Of a stretch of DNA of 64,000 nt, positions 1 to 7,443 are shown piece after piece. Within the stretch, counting starts at the first letter, position 1. Each line of letters starts with the position of its first letter. The stretch comes from a virus: positions 16,255 through 80,254 of the IMG/VR virus record IMGVR_UViG_3300010885_054390. One strand, given 5' to 3'. Made by a program: the position numbers and the translations under genes. The notes beneath the pieces are model-generated. The model was given only the letters and a program-made list of their open reading frames with translations, made no database searches and was not told the DNA's origin.

Positions 1-294
1 AACGCTTTGCGTTTTTCCGAGGAGTATAACGGCAAGCGTTATGGATTGGCGATGTGGACACTTCGTGGTTCCGCATACAAATCCGCAAAGCAAATCTTCA
101 CCAGTATGCGTTCCGTTCTGCGGAATGGCTTAGAGGCTGGCAAATGGGAGTGTGTTTCGAAGTATGTTTCGAAGGACACTAAACAGAGCTGGTACGAGCC
201 AAGCATGAGGCTTTTGGGTCTCCACGACGCGAAGTTCACGGAGTGGGCCAAGAAGATCAAAGAAGGCATTGCGACGACACCCTCGGCAGAGTAA
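1..294 (+). CDS. 3' part of an unrecognised phage protein (5' end outside window)
   Basis: The reading frame is open from the first base, so the gene starts upstream of the window. The visible 97 residues are basic and aromatic-rich (WTLRGSAYKSAKQIF) and show no motif I recognise, no signal peptide and no membrane segment. It ends with TAA six bases before a GTG-started gene and lies ahead of the DNA polymerase, so it probably belongs to the replication transcript. In such phages this place often holds a recombination or single-strand-binding protein, but nothing in the residues proves that. Confidence 0.65.
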   Translation, partial: NALRFSEEYNGKRYGLAMWTLRGSAYKSAKQIFTSMRSVLRNGLEAGKWECVSKYVSKDTKQSWYEPSMRLLGLHDAKFTEWAKKIKEGIATTPSAE

Positions 295-300
295 CTAGTC

Positions 301-603
301 GTGGCAGAAACCTACCCCAGCCCGGAGGAAGTAGCTTGCGTTGCGAGCGAAACCATTCTTGCTTTGATGACTCGAGGAGGCACAGCTTCTTCGGGCTCAG
401 ACAAGTCCGGGCCGGGGGATTGGTTTTGGCGAGATAACTTTCGGTATAATACTGACAGAATTATTTCTCACTTGTCGGCAGCTACCCAAATGATTGACGG
501 CAATAAGAATATGGATGCAGAGGGACCCGAGGGACATCTAGCTAGAGCCTTATGTAGAGCAGCTTTCGTTTTTATTAAATTCAAGAAAGGAAAAATTAAA
601 TGA
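301..603 (+). CDS. Small protein resembling DUF5664 (dNTP diphosphohydrolase N-terminal-like)
   Basis: A 100-residue protein with a GTG start and little Shine-Dalgarno sequence before it. The second half has the pattern R-x(3)-HL-x-A followed by acidic residues and GHLARALCRAAFVF. This resembles the DUF5664 module of phage proteins, where a conserved Arg/His and an acidic HLAHA-like helix recur. The match is by eye and moderate. The TGA stop overlaps the next ATG (ATGA), which implies translational coupling. The basic tail KFKKGKIK is encoded by the A-rich sequence that also acts as the ribosome site of the next gene. Confidence 0.6.
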   Translation: MAETYPSPEEVACVASETILALMTRGGTASSGSDKSGPGDWFWRDNFRYNTDRIISHLSAATQMIDGNKNMDAEGPEGHLARALCRAAFVFIKFKKGKIK

Positions 604-845
604 GTGCTACTGTAGAAATTAAATTCTTAGAAAAAACTGATGAACCCGGAAATGTAAAAATTGAGGTCTATACCTCTAAGTTTGAGCCCAGTCAGGCAGA
701 ACTTACAATGGCCAGAGCCTTTCATACTTCGGTTGTCGACTGCATAGATGATGTGGTTAAACGGACAAACGAACAAAAATCTACAACCCAAGACACTGAG
801 GTTAAAAAAGATGCTCCCAGAATCATTACGCCCGACAGCTATTGA
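600..845 (+). CDS. Unrecognised 81-residue replication-region protein
   Basis: It starts in an ATGA overlap with the gene before it, and an AAGGAAAA-type ribosome site lies inside that gene. The protein is mixed and polar with a Lys/Asp-rich C-terminus, and no family is recognised. Its last 35 bases overlap the chosen start of the DNA polymerase gene in another frame. This dense packing is typical of a co-translated replication operon. The function is unknown; a polymerase accessory role would only be guilt by association. Confidence 0.6.
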   Translation: MSATVEIKFLEKTDEPGNVKIEVYTSKFEPSQAELTMARAFHTSVVDCIDDVVKRTNEQKSTTQDTEVKKDAPRIITPDSY

Positions 846-2580
846 CTTTGAAAGTTACTACGACGACCAACTCAGCATTGGGATACAAGGACAAGAAAAG
901 TACTTAGAGCAAACTGATGTCTATATGGTGGCTATCGCCTCCGATGACGTCAATTATTGCGGCCCAGTTGAGAAGGCTCCGTGGGAGAAGATTGATGGGC
1001 GCCTATGGTTAGCCCATAACTACAGCTTCGACGGTTGTGTGGTGGAGGTTCTCCGTAGAAAGGGAATTATCCGAAACAGTAAGGCGGGGGCACAGTTTTG
1101 TACCTCTAACTTAGCTGCCTACCTACAGTGTCCGAGAAGCTTGGCAGACGCCTCCCATTTCTTGCTCAACAGAAGCATATCTAAGGACCCTCGAAAGTTT
1201 ATGAAGGGGAAGCATTGGAAGGATGTAGAGGAGGAAAAGAAAAAAGAGATTATCCAATACGCAGAGGCAGACGCGAAGACTTGCTTGGAGCTGTTTAATA
1301 AATACTCTGCGAAGATGCCTGCTCACGAAGTAGAGCTAGCGAACCACACTACTGAGATGGGGTGGAAGGGCTTGGCCATCGATAAAGAAAAAGTAAAGCA
1401 AGGCATCGAGAAGTTGGAGTGGGCGATGATTAAGGCCGAAAGAGAAATTCCTTGGGCCCAAGAAGATCTCCCCCCACTGAGTCTTGTTGAATTAGCGAAG
1501 TGGTGCCGAGATAAGGGCATTGAGCCGCCTGTCACTACCAATGAGGACAGCCCCGAGTGCATTGAGTGGGAGGAGAAATACGGGGAGAAATATCCTGTGG
1601 TTGCAGCTATGCGAACCTACCGCAAGGCCAATACTATTCTTTCCAAGATTAAAATCCTCGAGACAAGAATGCGACCCGACGGAACCTTCCCCTACGGCCT
1701 TCGATATTGCGGAGCCTTCACGGGAAGATTTTCCGGAGACAGTCGCTTTAATATGCAGAATCTTCCGAGGGGAGAAATTCTCGGCGTAGATCTTCGTAGT
1801 TGCATTATTCCAAGGCCCGGAAAAATATTTGTCATTGCGGACTTCGCGCAGATTGAGCCGCGAGTACTTGCCTACATTGCAGGCAACGAAAAACTTCTTG
1901 AGGCGATGCGGGAGGGCTACGGAATCTATGAAGCCTTTGCCGCCGGCGCCTTAGGATGGCAGGGAAAACCCGGAACCTTTAAGAAAACTGATCCCGCTGG
2001 ATATATGCTAGCGAAGGCATCCGTCTTGGGGCTGGGTTATGGCGCAGGGTGGAAGAAGTTCAAGCAAATTGCAGCGATGCAATATGGCTTAAAATTAAAT
2101 GATGAAGAGGCGTCGAAAACGGTTGACAACTTCCGTACACGGAACAGACAGATAGTTAACCTATGGCAGAAACTCGAAGCTGGGCTAAAGAAATCGCACA
2201 AGACGGACTTCGAGGTGGAGCTTCCGAGCGGAAGGAGTCTGGTGTATCGGGGGGTGGACGACTCCCTCCGGAATCCCTATGGGAGACCTGCTTGGGGCGC
2301 TTCTCAGGGGTATGCGAAGGAGAAAGTGACATTATGGGGTGGGAAGCTCTGCGAGAATGTTATCCAAGCTACAGCAAGGGACATCTTAGCGGAGTCAGTT
2401 CTACGCCTAGAAAAGAGTGGATTTCCAGTGGTATGCCATATACATGACGAAGTCATCGTAGAATGCGACCCGGATACCAACATCGAAGACATCAAACAAC
2501 TTTTATGTAAGGCGCCCGAATGGATGGAGGGTCTTCCCATCGACGTCGAGGCCGAGAAAGCGGAGTTCTATAAAAAATGA
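811..2580 (+). CDS. polA-like: Family A DNA polymerase with 3'-5' exonuclease domain
   Basis: This is the replicative DNA polymerase, 589 residues from the chosen ATG. That ATG follows GAGG at a workable distance; an upstream in-frame ATG at 748 would bury 98 bases of the previous gene and add residues unlike an exonuclease. The N-terminal proofreading domain shows AIDFES (D12, E14), an AHNYSFD motif (N70, D74) and YAEAD (Y150, D154). The polymerase palm and fingers show motif A DFAQIEPR (D344), motif B around residues 395-410 (YMLAKASVLGLGYG) and motif C HDEVIVE (D546, E547). There is no 5'-3' exonuclease, as in T7-type phage enzymes. The TGA stop overlaps the ATG of the primase-helicase, so the two should be made together. 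Confidence 0.96.
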   Translation: MLPESLRPTAIDFESYYDDQLSIGIQGQEKYLEQTDVYMVAIASDDVNYCGPVEKAPWEKIDGRLWLAHNYSFDGCVVEVLRRKGIIRNSKAGAQFCTSNLAAYLQCPRSLADASHFLLNRSISKDPRKFMKGKHWKDVEEEKKKEIIQYAEADAKTCLELFNKYSAKMPAHEVELANHTTEMGWKGLAIDKEKVKQGIEKLEWAMIKAEREIPWAQEDLPPLSLVELAKWCRDKGIEPPVTTNEDSPECIEWEEKYGEKYPVVAAMRTYRKANTILSKIKILETRMRPDGTFPYGLRYCGAFTGRFSGDSRFNMQNLPRGEILGVDLRSCIIPRPGKIFVIADFAQIEPRVLAYIAGNEKLLEAMREGYGIYEAFAAGALGWQGKPGTFKKTDPAGYMLAKASVLGLGYGAGWKKFKQIAAMQYGLKLNDEEASKTVDNFRTRNRQIVNLWQKLEAGLKKSHKTDFEVELPSGRSLVYRGVDDSLRNPYGRPAWGASQGYAKEKVTLWGGKLCENVIQATARDILAESVLRLEKSGFPVVCHIHDEVIVECDPDTNIEDIKQLLCKAPEWMEGLPIDVEAEKAEFYKK

Positions 2581-4745
2581 AATCGACAACGTTATTCAAG
2601 CTACCGTCCCTTTTGGGACATGAAGTAAGTCCATGCGTGCCTTGGGAGGAGAAACACCCATCTTGGAAGACGCCGAAGAACAAGCAGGAGGCGGATGCAG
2701 CCGCTAGCGACCCTCACTATGACGGATGTTATATTTCCGCCTACGAGGGTCTAACGCCGGGTCTTCGGGTAACCGCCACTAACAAGCCTTTTAAGATGCA
2801 CGGCATTATCGCCGACTTCGATTGCTTAGTTAGACCGGAGGATATGGAGGAAACCTTTAAGAATATGCGGGATGAGAACCGCCCAACGGCCTACCATAAC
2901 ACTATGTCGGGGGGTGTGCGGGCTATTTGGATGTTTGAGACCCCCATTCCAATCTATGGAGAGGCTCACGATACAGTTGTTAGTCATTTGTTAGATGTCC
3001 TTCATATCAAGAAGCTTTTCCCGAGGCTTGACCCTTGTGTGAAGCAGGCCAATCAGTATTACATTTGGAGCCCACACAATCTAACAGTTACTAAGAACTT
3101 ATTGGCCTCGGAGCGGTTAAACGCCATTGTCTTCGACGCCTTGGATCGTAAGAAGAACTTTAAGGGCAACGGAGATGTGGAAATACCCCTCGAGGAGGTT
3201 AAGAAGAGGGTGGAGGAGCTTTATCCGGGTGGATGGACTGGCTCCTTCGAGCCGAAGAGCCGTGGTAATCCTTTCTGGAACCCCAGCCGTAATTCCCCAC
3301 GGGCAGCGATGGTTACGCCGACGGGAATGGTGGCCTTTGGTGAGGAGAAAGGTTTCTTCACTTGGGGAGAACTCCTTGGAAGAGATTGGGTAGAGGGCTT
3401 TGAGCAGGCGAGATTTGGTAGGCCTTCCTCCGAGTGGTTCTTCAACACCGATAGGTATTGGAAAAAAGATAACCACGGAGCTTGGAGATCCTATGCGAAG
3501 GAAGACGCCAGATTGGAAATCCAACACCGCTATAGGCTCTCGAAGCGACCACGCAATCCCGACGACCTAAGTGAAGTTGACCGCGCCTTGGTCCACATCC
3601 GAGAGGTGAACACCGTCGAGGGAGTTATTCCGCTCCCCTTCCATCCAGAAGATGTAGTTTACTTGGAGGACATCGGGAAGGTCATTAACACCTCGAAGGT
3701 TCGTCCGATGGAGCACGCAGAAAAGGCCGGAGAGTGGGGGGAACACTTTCCATTCCTAGCCAAGTTCTTTACGGGCTTCTTCGAGGACGAAGACTCCGTC
3801 GACCCTCTCCCGTATTTTCTTGCTTGGATTAAGCGCTTTTACGTAGGTGGCCTACATAAGAAGCCGAATCAGGGTCAGGCAATCTTTTTGGCCGGAGGCG
3901 TAGGTACGGGCAAGACTCTATTGGGTCAGGTTATCCTTGGGTACATTATTGGGGGCTTTAGTGATGCCTCTGCGTATCTTTGCGGTTCTACAAGCTGGAA
4001 CGGGCATTTGCTTCGCGTTCCATTGTGGAGCGTCGACGATACAATGGCAGCCGTAAGCTACGACAAGCACGCGGCCTTCAGTAATATGATTAAGCGAGGA
4101 GTAGCCAACGTCACGCACGTCTACGAGGAGAAATATGCTCCCACGGTTAAGATGACTTGGAAGGGTAGGATTGTCGTGACGATGAACGATGATGCCGAGA
4201 GCATTAACGCCATCCCGCTTCCAGACGGGAGCATCCTCGACAAGATTATGTTGTTCAAGGTCGCTCACCGTAGATTTCCCTTCCCGAAGGGAGATGTGCT
4301 GGAATACACCATTAAACAAGAGCTGCCACATTTGCTAGCGTGGCTTATGAAGTGGGAAATACCAGAGGAAGTAATTTCAAAGGATGAGCGCTTCGGGGTG
4401 CGGAGCTACCATCATCCAACCCTTCTTGCGGGAGCCAAAGTGCAGACCCGTGGAAATATGATGTCGGAGCTCATCGACCTTTGGGTAGAGACCAAGAGGG
4501 AGAAAGAGGAATCTGTTTGGGACGGGACGGCTACCGACCTGTTCCTAGATATGTCAGTGAATGACAGGCTTACCTCTGTTATCCGAAGCTATATCCCTTC
4601 TGCGGACGCCCTTGGGAGGCGTATGTCGATCCTATTGAACATTCGAGAGGACATCAAGAGAGCCATAACCAAGGGTAGGGCAAAGTACTTTATAACCATC
4701 CCAGCCTTGGATAAGCCAAAGGAAGGGGTTAAACTGAAGCTATGA
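2577..4745 (+). CDS. Primase-helicase fusion (primase-like N-terminus, SF3-type helicase)
   Basis: A 722-residue replication protein. The N-terminal third looks like an archaeo-eukaryotic primase-type domain: IIADFD near residue 80 gives a metal-binding D-x-D, and SGGVRAIW follows. The C-terminal half is a P-loop ATPase of the phage SF3/DUF5906 type, with Walker A GGVGTGKT near residue 440, Walker B PLWSVDDT, and a sensor strand RIVVTMNDD. It would unwind and prime the fork for the polymerase just upstream, to which it is joined by a 4-base ATGA overlap; a second ATGA overlap leads to the next gene. This differs from T7 gp4 (TOPRIM primase plus DnaB-like helicase). The helicase call is firm and the primase call is a motif-based inference. 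Confidence 0.88.
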   Translation: MKSTTLFKLPSLLGHEVSPCVPWEEKHPSWKTPKNKQEADAAASDPHYDGCYISAYEGLTPGLRVTATNKPFKMHGIIADFDCLVRPEDMEETFKNMRDENRPTAYHNTMSGGVRAIWMFETPIPIYGEAHDTVVSHLLDVLHIKKLFPRLDPCVKQANQYYIWSPHNLTVTKNLLASERLNAIVFDALDRKKNFKGNGDVEIPLEEVKKRVEELYPGGWTGSFEPKSRGNPFWNPSRNSPRAAMVTPTGMVAFGEEKGFFTWGELLGRDWVEGFEQARFGRPSSEWFFNTDRYWKKDNHGAWRSYAKEDARLEIQHRYRLSKRPRNPDDLSEVDRALVHIREVNTVEGVIPLPFHPEDVVYLEDIGKVINTSKVRPMEHAEKAGEWGEHFPFLAKFFTGFFEDEDSVDPLPYFLAWIKRFYVGGLHKKPNQGQAIFLAGGVGTGKTLLGQVILGYIIGGFSDASAYLCGSTSWNGHLLRVPLWSVDDTMAAVSYDKHAAFSNMIKRGVANVTHVYEEKYAPTVKMTWKGRIVVTMNDDAESINAIPLPDGSILDKIMLFKVAHRRFPFPKGDVLEYTIKQELPHLLAWLMKWEIPEEVISKDERFGVRSYHHPTLLAGAKVQTRGNMMSELIDLWVETKREKEESVWDGTATDLFLDMSVNDRLTSVIRSYIPSADALGRRMSILLNIREDIKRAITKGRAKYFITIPALDKPKEGVKLKL

Positions 4746-4942
4746 TCTCTAATATGGAGGTAATTGCGTCGATTGCACTAACATTGCTGTATTGGGTATT
4801 TATGTACATATTATTGCCAGTTGTGTGCGTTACCCTTGCAATTTTACTGCTAATAGTAAGTATTGCCTTTGCTTTAGTGGTTAAGAATAGGTACAAAGGG
4901 CCAAACTGGTTCCTGCGGAAACCAAGGCGCCCATTCCCATAA
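4742..4942 (+). CDS. Small membrane protein, two predicted spans
   Basis: A 66-residue protein in ATGA overlap with the helicase gene. Residues 8-33 and 36-50 are strongly hydrophobic and separated by a short turn, and a basic tail (KNRYKGP, RKPRRP) would stay in the cytoplasm by the positive-inside rule. No family is recognised. It ends one base before a tRNA gene. A membrane anchor for the replication complex or a host-takeover peptide are both possible; neither is shown. Confidence 0.6.
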   Translation: MISNMEVIASIALTLLYWVFMYILLPVVCVTLAILLLIVSIAFALVVKNRYKGPNWFLRKPRRPFP

Positions 4943-4943
4943 C

Positions 4944-5026
4944 GGGCAGATACCGAAGCGGTTAAACGGGGAAGACTGTAAATCTTCTGGCTTACGCCTT
5001 CAGTGGTTCGAATCCACTTCTGCCCA
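4944..5026 (+). tRNA. tRNA-Tyr: tRNA-Tyr (anticodon GUA)
   Basis: A complete 83-nt cloverleaf. The 7-bp acceptor stem is GGGCAGA/TCTGCCC with discriminator A. The D-arm contains AAGCGGTTAAACGG. The 5-bp anticodon stem GAAGA/TCTTC closes the loop CTGTAAA with anticodon GTA. A long variable arm follows, as expected for bacterial tyrosine tRNAs, then a T-arm with AGTGG-TTCGAAT-CCACT. The 3' CCA is not encoded and would be added by the host. The gene begins one base after the membrane-protein stop, so it is probably cut out of the replication transcript. Confidence 0.95.
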
Positions 5027-5036
5027 ATCCTTTAAA

Positions 5037-5051
5037 CACCCCTTTGGGGTG
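5037..5051 (+). terminator. Hairpin after the tRNA, possible terminator or processing site
   Basis: CACCCC-TTT-GGGGTG forms a perfect 6-bp stem with a 3-base loop. It is followed only by GTCTTG, without a real T-run, so it is a weak intrinsic terminator at best. CACC/GGTG hairpins of the same design occur ahead of several early genes (8338, 9013, 9826), which suggests a shared role in RNA processing or stability. Confidence 0.4.
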
Positions 5052-5064
5052 GTCTTGTACCCCG

Positions 5065-5136
5065 GGGGTGGACTTAAATAGGCTTGGTTTTTGATTTGTA
5101 AGTCGTTGATGGCCAGAGCCGGGGTGGACTTAAATA
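5065..5136 (+). repeat. Two exact 16-bp direct repeats (GGGGTGGACTTAAATA)
   Basis: The copies lie at 5065-5080 and 5121-5136, 56 bp apart start to start, or about five helical turns on one face. A related inverted piece (AGTCCACC) follows near 5241. They lie upstream of the first early gene of the next block and may be operators for a regulator. Confidence 0.55.
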
Positions 5137-5143
5137 TACTTAC

Positions 5144-5170
5144 TTAACTTCAAAAAGAGTTTATTATAGT
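5144..5170 (+). promoter_or_regulatory. Weak sigma70-like promoter candidate
   Basis: TTAACT at 5144-5149 and TATAGT at 5165-5170 are separated by 15 bp in an AT-rich stretch upstream of the small early genes. The -10 matches 5 of 6 consensus bases; the spacing is short. It is tentative. Confidence 0.25.
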
Positions 5171-5296
5171 ATGTATATGTGTTTTGCTCAGAGCCACGGC
5201 CCCTCCTGCCGGAAAGTCTTTGGGGGTACTTACTAAGTCCGAAGTCCACCCTAAGTTTTTCTTTGCATTTTGCAACGAAACCTGTACAACTTGCAA

Positions 5297-5701
5297 ATGG
5301 ACAACGAACAACCACCAAAAGACATCGCTAAGAACGGCGTTCTACTATTAACTTCTTTTGTTGCAGCTCAGAATCAATTCCGTATTTACCATTGGCAGAC
5401 TAGATCTTTCTCGCAGCACGAAGCCTTCGGGAAAACCTATGAATCCCTTTCCGAGCACGTAGACGAGTTTATAGAAGTATTTATGGGCAAGTACGGCAGG
5501 ATTATTGCCGATACGGCTTTTAATTTTACTCTTCAAAATTATTCAGAGGCTGCATTGGTTTACGCTGACAGATTTGAAGAATTTCTTGTTGATATGGTTC
5601 CAGCTATGTTGGACCCCACTGACGACACAGACCTATTAAATATTCGAGACGAGATTCTTGCAGCGGTAAACAAGCTTCAATATCTCCTGACCCTCAGTTA
5701 A
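5297..5701 (+). CDS. DUF5856-like / ferritin-like phage protein
   Basis: I start at the ATG at 5297; a longer in-frame TTG start at 5270 has no support. The 134-residue, all-helical protein contains RIYHWQTRSFSQHEAFGK followed by YESLSEHVDEFIEVFMGKYG. This His/Glu/Asp pattern is the one of phage DUF5856 proteins, which resembles a Dps/ferritin four-helix bundle (HW-x-T, H, then D-x(2)-E). Whether metal is bound or iron oxidised cannot be said. The gene begins a run of six small genes after the tRNA spacer. Confidence 0.7.
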   Translation: MDNEQPPKDIAKNGVLLLTSFVAAQNQFRIYHWQTRSFSQHEAFGKTYESLSEHVDEFIEVFMGKYGRIIADTAFNFTLQNYSEAALVYADRFEEFLVDMVPAMLDPTDDTDLLNIRDEILAAVNKLQYLLTLS

Positions 5702-5709
5702 ACGTTTTA

Positions 5710-5934
5710 ATGACGTTTCTACCCATTGAGAGGTGGGTGCAAACACCCTTAGGTCAGGCTCTATGGATTGCCGTTATTGACTACGGCCTAAGCCACAATC
5801 CCGTATACCTTGTAGAAATTTGCTCGACCGGAGAGCATCGCTGTATAGATATGAGAGAGATCCGAGGAATGGAAAATCAAACCTATGATATGCCAAGGCC
5901 CAAGCAACCCGAAGCACGAGACCCGATGATATGA
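5710..5934 (+). CDS. Unrecognised 74-residue early protein
   Basis: The ATG start is eight bases after the previous stop. The protein opens with a hydrophobic/aromatic half (PIERWVQTPLGQALWIAVI) and ends in a polar, proline-containing tail. No motif is recognised. ATGA overlap with the next gene supports real translation. Confidence 0.55.
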   Translation: MTFLPIERWVQTPLGQALWIAVIDYGLSHNPVYLVEICSTGEHRCIDMREIRGMENQTYDMPRPKQPEARDPMI

Positions 5935-6203
5935 AAACTCTATCTCGAAGCGCGAAACGCGAAGCAATAGCCGAGCTTAACGAAGACGCTATGTTTGCAG
6001 ACGATCACGACAACGCTCTTATTGGTTTCATGGAACACTTTTCAGTTGGGCCAGTTGCAACGTACGACAAAGCAATTGTCCTTAAGAACCTTTGCGAACG
6101 AGACGGGATGAGCGAAGAAGATGCGGAGGAGTGGTTTTACTACAACATCCTTGGCTCGTATGTTGGCAGCGGAACCCCGGCCTTTTTGACTTTTTTGAAA
6201 TGA
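5931..6203 (+). CDS. Conserved small phage protein (YDxxK..L..RDGMSEEDAEEWFYYN type)
   Basis: This 90-residue protein belongs by eye to a very common family of uncharacterised phage proteins. These have an N-terminal DNALIGF segment, a central YDKAIVLKNL, then ERDGMSEEDAEEWFYYN and a C-terminal GSYVGSGTPAF. The function is unknown in all of them. It is joined to both neighbours by ATGA overlaps. Confidence 0.7.
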   Translation: MKTLSRSAKREAIAELNEDAMFADDHDNALIGFMEHFSVGPVATYDKAIVLKNLCERDGMSEEDAEEWFYYNILGSYVGSGTPAFLTFLK

Positions 6204-6382
6204 TCTTTGAAGATGAAGATTCCATTCGGATTCTATCTACGGGCGAAATTATACCCGTCGGCAAATGGATTGGCCGCTATGAGCCGGACGATGATTATAT
6301 TGTTTACTACACTTCCTCAAACGGTTTAATGTTTGGGACCCAATCGTCGGACATTGAAATAATAAAACGCAAAGGATCTTGA
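6200..6382 (+). CDS. Unrecognised 60-residue acidic protein
   Basis: It starts at the ATG overlapping the previous stop (ATGA). Longer readings of this frame run antisense-like through the previous gene and are rejected. It is predicted to be mostly beta-strand (IRILSTGEIIPVGKWIG; DYIVYYTSS), like a small barrel. No family is recognised. Confidence 0.6.
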   Translation: MIFEDEDSIRILSTGEIIPVGKWIGRYEPDDDYIVYYTSSNGLMFGTQSSDIEIIKRKGS

Positions 6383-6385
6383 CCC

Positions 6386-6673
6386 ATGAGCGATACAATC
6401 AATAATTCAAATAAGCACTGGCCTCAAACTGAAATGAAGAAAGATTTCTCGTTGGAGCGAGAGTTGGATAAACTTCATAAGTTTTACGGCAAAATCGTGG
6501 AGCACTGCGAAATGTACCATAAAGAAGTTAAAAGCCTTACCGCACGCCTAGACGAAAGTTGGTCTATGGTTAAATCCAGTAACGACACCATTCTTAAACT
6601 TCAGGAAGAAGTAAAAGCCCTACAAGCGAAGATGGACGCACACTCAAATGATTTCAAAAGCCTCCCCCAGTAA
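6386..6673 (+). CDS. Coiled-coil protein, 95 residues
   Basis: The ATG follows an AAAGGATCTTGACCC leader. From about residue 20 onward, heptad-spaced hydrophobic residues (LDKLHKFYGKIVEHCEMY, then LTARLDESWSMVKSS and ILKLQEEVKALQAKM) predict a continuous coiled coil. It is probably oligomeric. The role is unknown. Confidence 0.6.
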   Translation: MSDTINNSNKHWPQTEMKKDFSLERELDKLHKFYGKIVEHCEMYHKEVKSLTARLDESWSMVKSSNDTILKLQEEVKALQAKMDAHSNDFKSLPQ

Positions 6674-6920
6674 AGAGTTTCTTTTTAAGATCCGGAATAC
6701 CCGGAAGATAGACATGGTCGAGCTGGACATCGACTGCGCCCCCCATGTTATTGACGGGCTTGTGGCCTACGGTATGAATTTAATTAAAGATGACAAAGAA
6801 GCCCTTTTCAACTACGCCTTTAACGCGGCCCTCAAAGAATACCTCAAAGACAAAAAAGCCAGTGGGCCGGCTCGAAAAAGCCTTACAAAAAAAGATTCGA
6901 AGCGGCGAAAAAGCTCTTGA
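6648..6920 (+). CDS. Unrecognised 90-residue protein with basic C-terminus
   Basis: The ATG at 6648 overlaps the previous gene by 26 bases. A second in-frame ATG at 6714, with CGGAAG before it, could be the real start and would remove a short basic leader. The middle is helical (HVIDGLVAYGMNLIKD, then ALFNYAFNAALKEYL), and the tail is very basic (KSLTKKDSKRRKSS). A nucleic-acid-binding role is possible but unproven. Confidence 0.55.
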   Translation: MISKASPSKEFLFKIRNTRKIDMVELDIDCAPHVIDGLVAYGMNLIKDDKEALFNYAFNAALKEYLKDKKASGPARKSLTKKDSKRRKSS

Positions 6921-7126
6921 TAAGTATTTGGCGATCCGTACCAAGCGGCTTGGTAAGTAAGCTTCTGCTTCTACCTTCTTTAGCTTTCTACCTTCTCGGC
7001 GATCTAGTTAGCCGAACCCTTCTCCGTATTGGCTTTGGTTACCGGCTGTACAGCACTCTTATGGAGTGGTCGCTGGTCTTAGACAGAGAAGACCGAATCT
7101 GGAAACCCGTAGATACTGTAAAATAG
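6917..7126 (+). CDS. Small membrane protein (TTG start)
   Basis: A TTG codon overlaps the previous TGA stop (TTGA), like the ATGA couplings nearby. The 69-residue product has one clear membrane span at about residues 14-34 (LVSKLLLLPSLAFYLLGDLV) followed by a cytosolic-looking tail with WSLVLDREDRIWKP. No family is recognised. It is the last gene before a G-rich, structured spacer, so it probably ends the left transcript. Confidence 0.5.
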   Translation: MISIWRSVPSGLVSKLLLLPSLAFYLLGDLVSRTLLRIGFGYRLYSTLMEWSLVLDREDRIWKPVDTVK

Positions 7127-7300
7127 TCGAGGGGTGTTAAGGATAGAAGCGTGGGCTGTCTCCCTTTCGGGGTTCCCAATTTTCGTCCGGAGTTTTCCTC
7201 CGACTCTAATCCCCTCATTATATATACGCCGTTTCCGGGGGCCAAAATCAACCAAAAATAATTTTTTTTTTTTGTAAGAGAGTCAATAATTAGCGAACGC

Positions 7301-7326
7301 GGGGCGGGGGTGGGGGCGGGAGGGGG
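7301..7326 (+). other. G-quadruplex-forming tract
   Basis: Five runs of G (4, 5, 5, 3 and 5 bases) are separated by single bases C, T, C and A. This exceeds the four-run, short-loop pattern of a very stable parallel quadruplex, and it lies on the plus strand of a non-coding spacer. The opposite strand is C-rich. Confidence 0.85.
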
Positions 7327-7394
7327 CGTGTCTGAAGTCTGACGCCTGCGTCTGAAGACAGGGGTGCCCCCGTCATCCGATAAGTCGCACAATA

Positions 7395-7424
7395 GACAGT
7401 GTATCAACTACGTTGATATCTGTC
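7395..7424 (-). terminator. Long imperfect hairpin just after the terminase-like gene
   Basis: Inner arms TATCAAC/GTTGATA with loop TAC are flanked by outer arms GACAG/CTGTC, with small unpaired joints between them. It lies 20 bases beyond the minus-strand stop codon at 7444, where a terminator would be expected. There is no T-run on the minus strand, so a regulatory or processing role is also possible. Confidence 0.4.
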
Positions 7425-7443
7425 TAACAATCAACGCAGTTGT

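Larger units (their letters stand above)
5027..5296. other. Non-coding spacer after the tRNA
   Basis: About 270 bases without a credible gene. It holds a hairpin directly after the tRNA, two exact 16-bp direct repeats, an inverted partial copy of the repeat near 5240 (AAGTCCACC), an AT-rich stretch with a weak promoter match, and then the next gene. The spacer separates the replication transcript from the small early genes and is a likely site of transcription control. Confidence 0.7.
7127..7443. other. Structured non-coding spacer between convergent genes
   Basis: This 317-base spacer lies between the 3' ends of the left plus-strand block and the reversed terminase-like gene. From left to right it holds an imperfect hairpin with arms around CGGAG/CTCCG (7185-7204), an AT-rich part with a run of twelve T (7262-7273), a G-quadruplex-type tract (7301-7326), a direct repeat GTCTGAAG (7330 and 7350), a GGGG-TG-CCCC hairpin (7361-7370) and a long inverted repeat (7395-7424). 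No gene is seen in it. It is a likely bidirectional transcription stop. Confidence 0.7.

Noticed and set aside
748-810. Upstream ATG for the DNA polymerase
   Set aside because: It would add 21 residues unlike an exonuclease start and deepen the overlap; the ATG at 811 has GAGG before it and leads directly into the first exonuclease motif.
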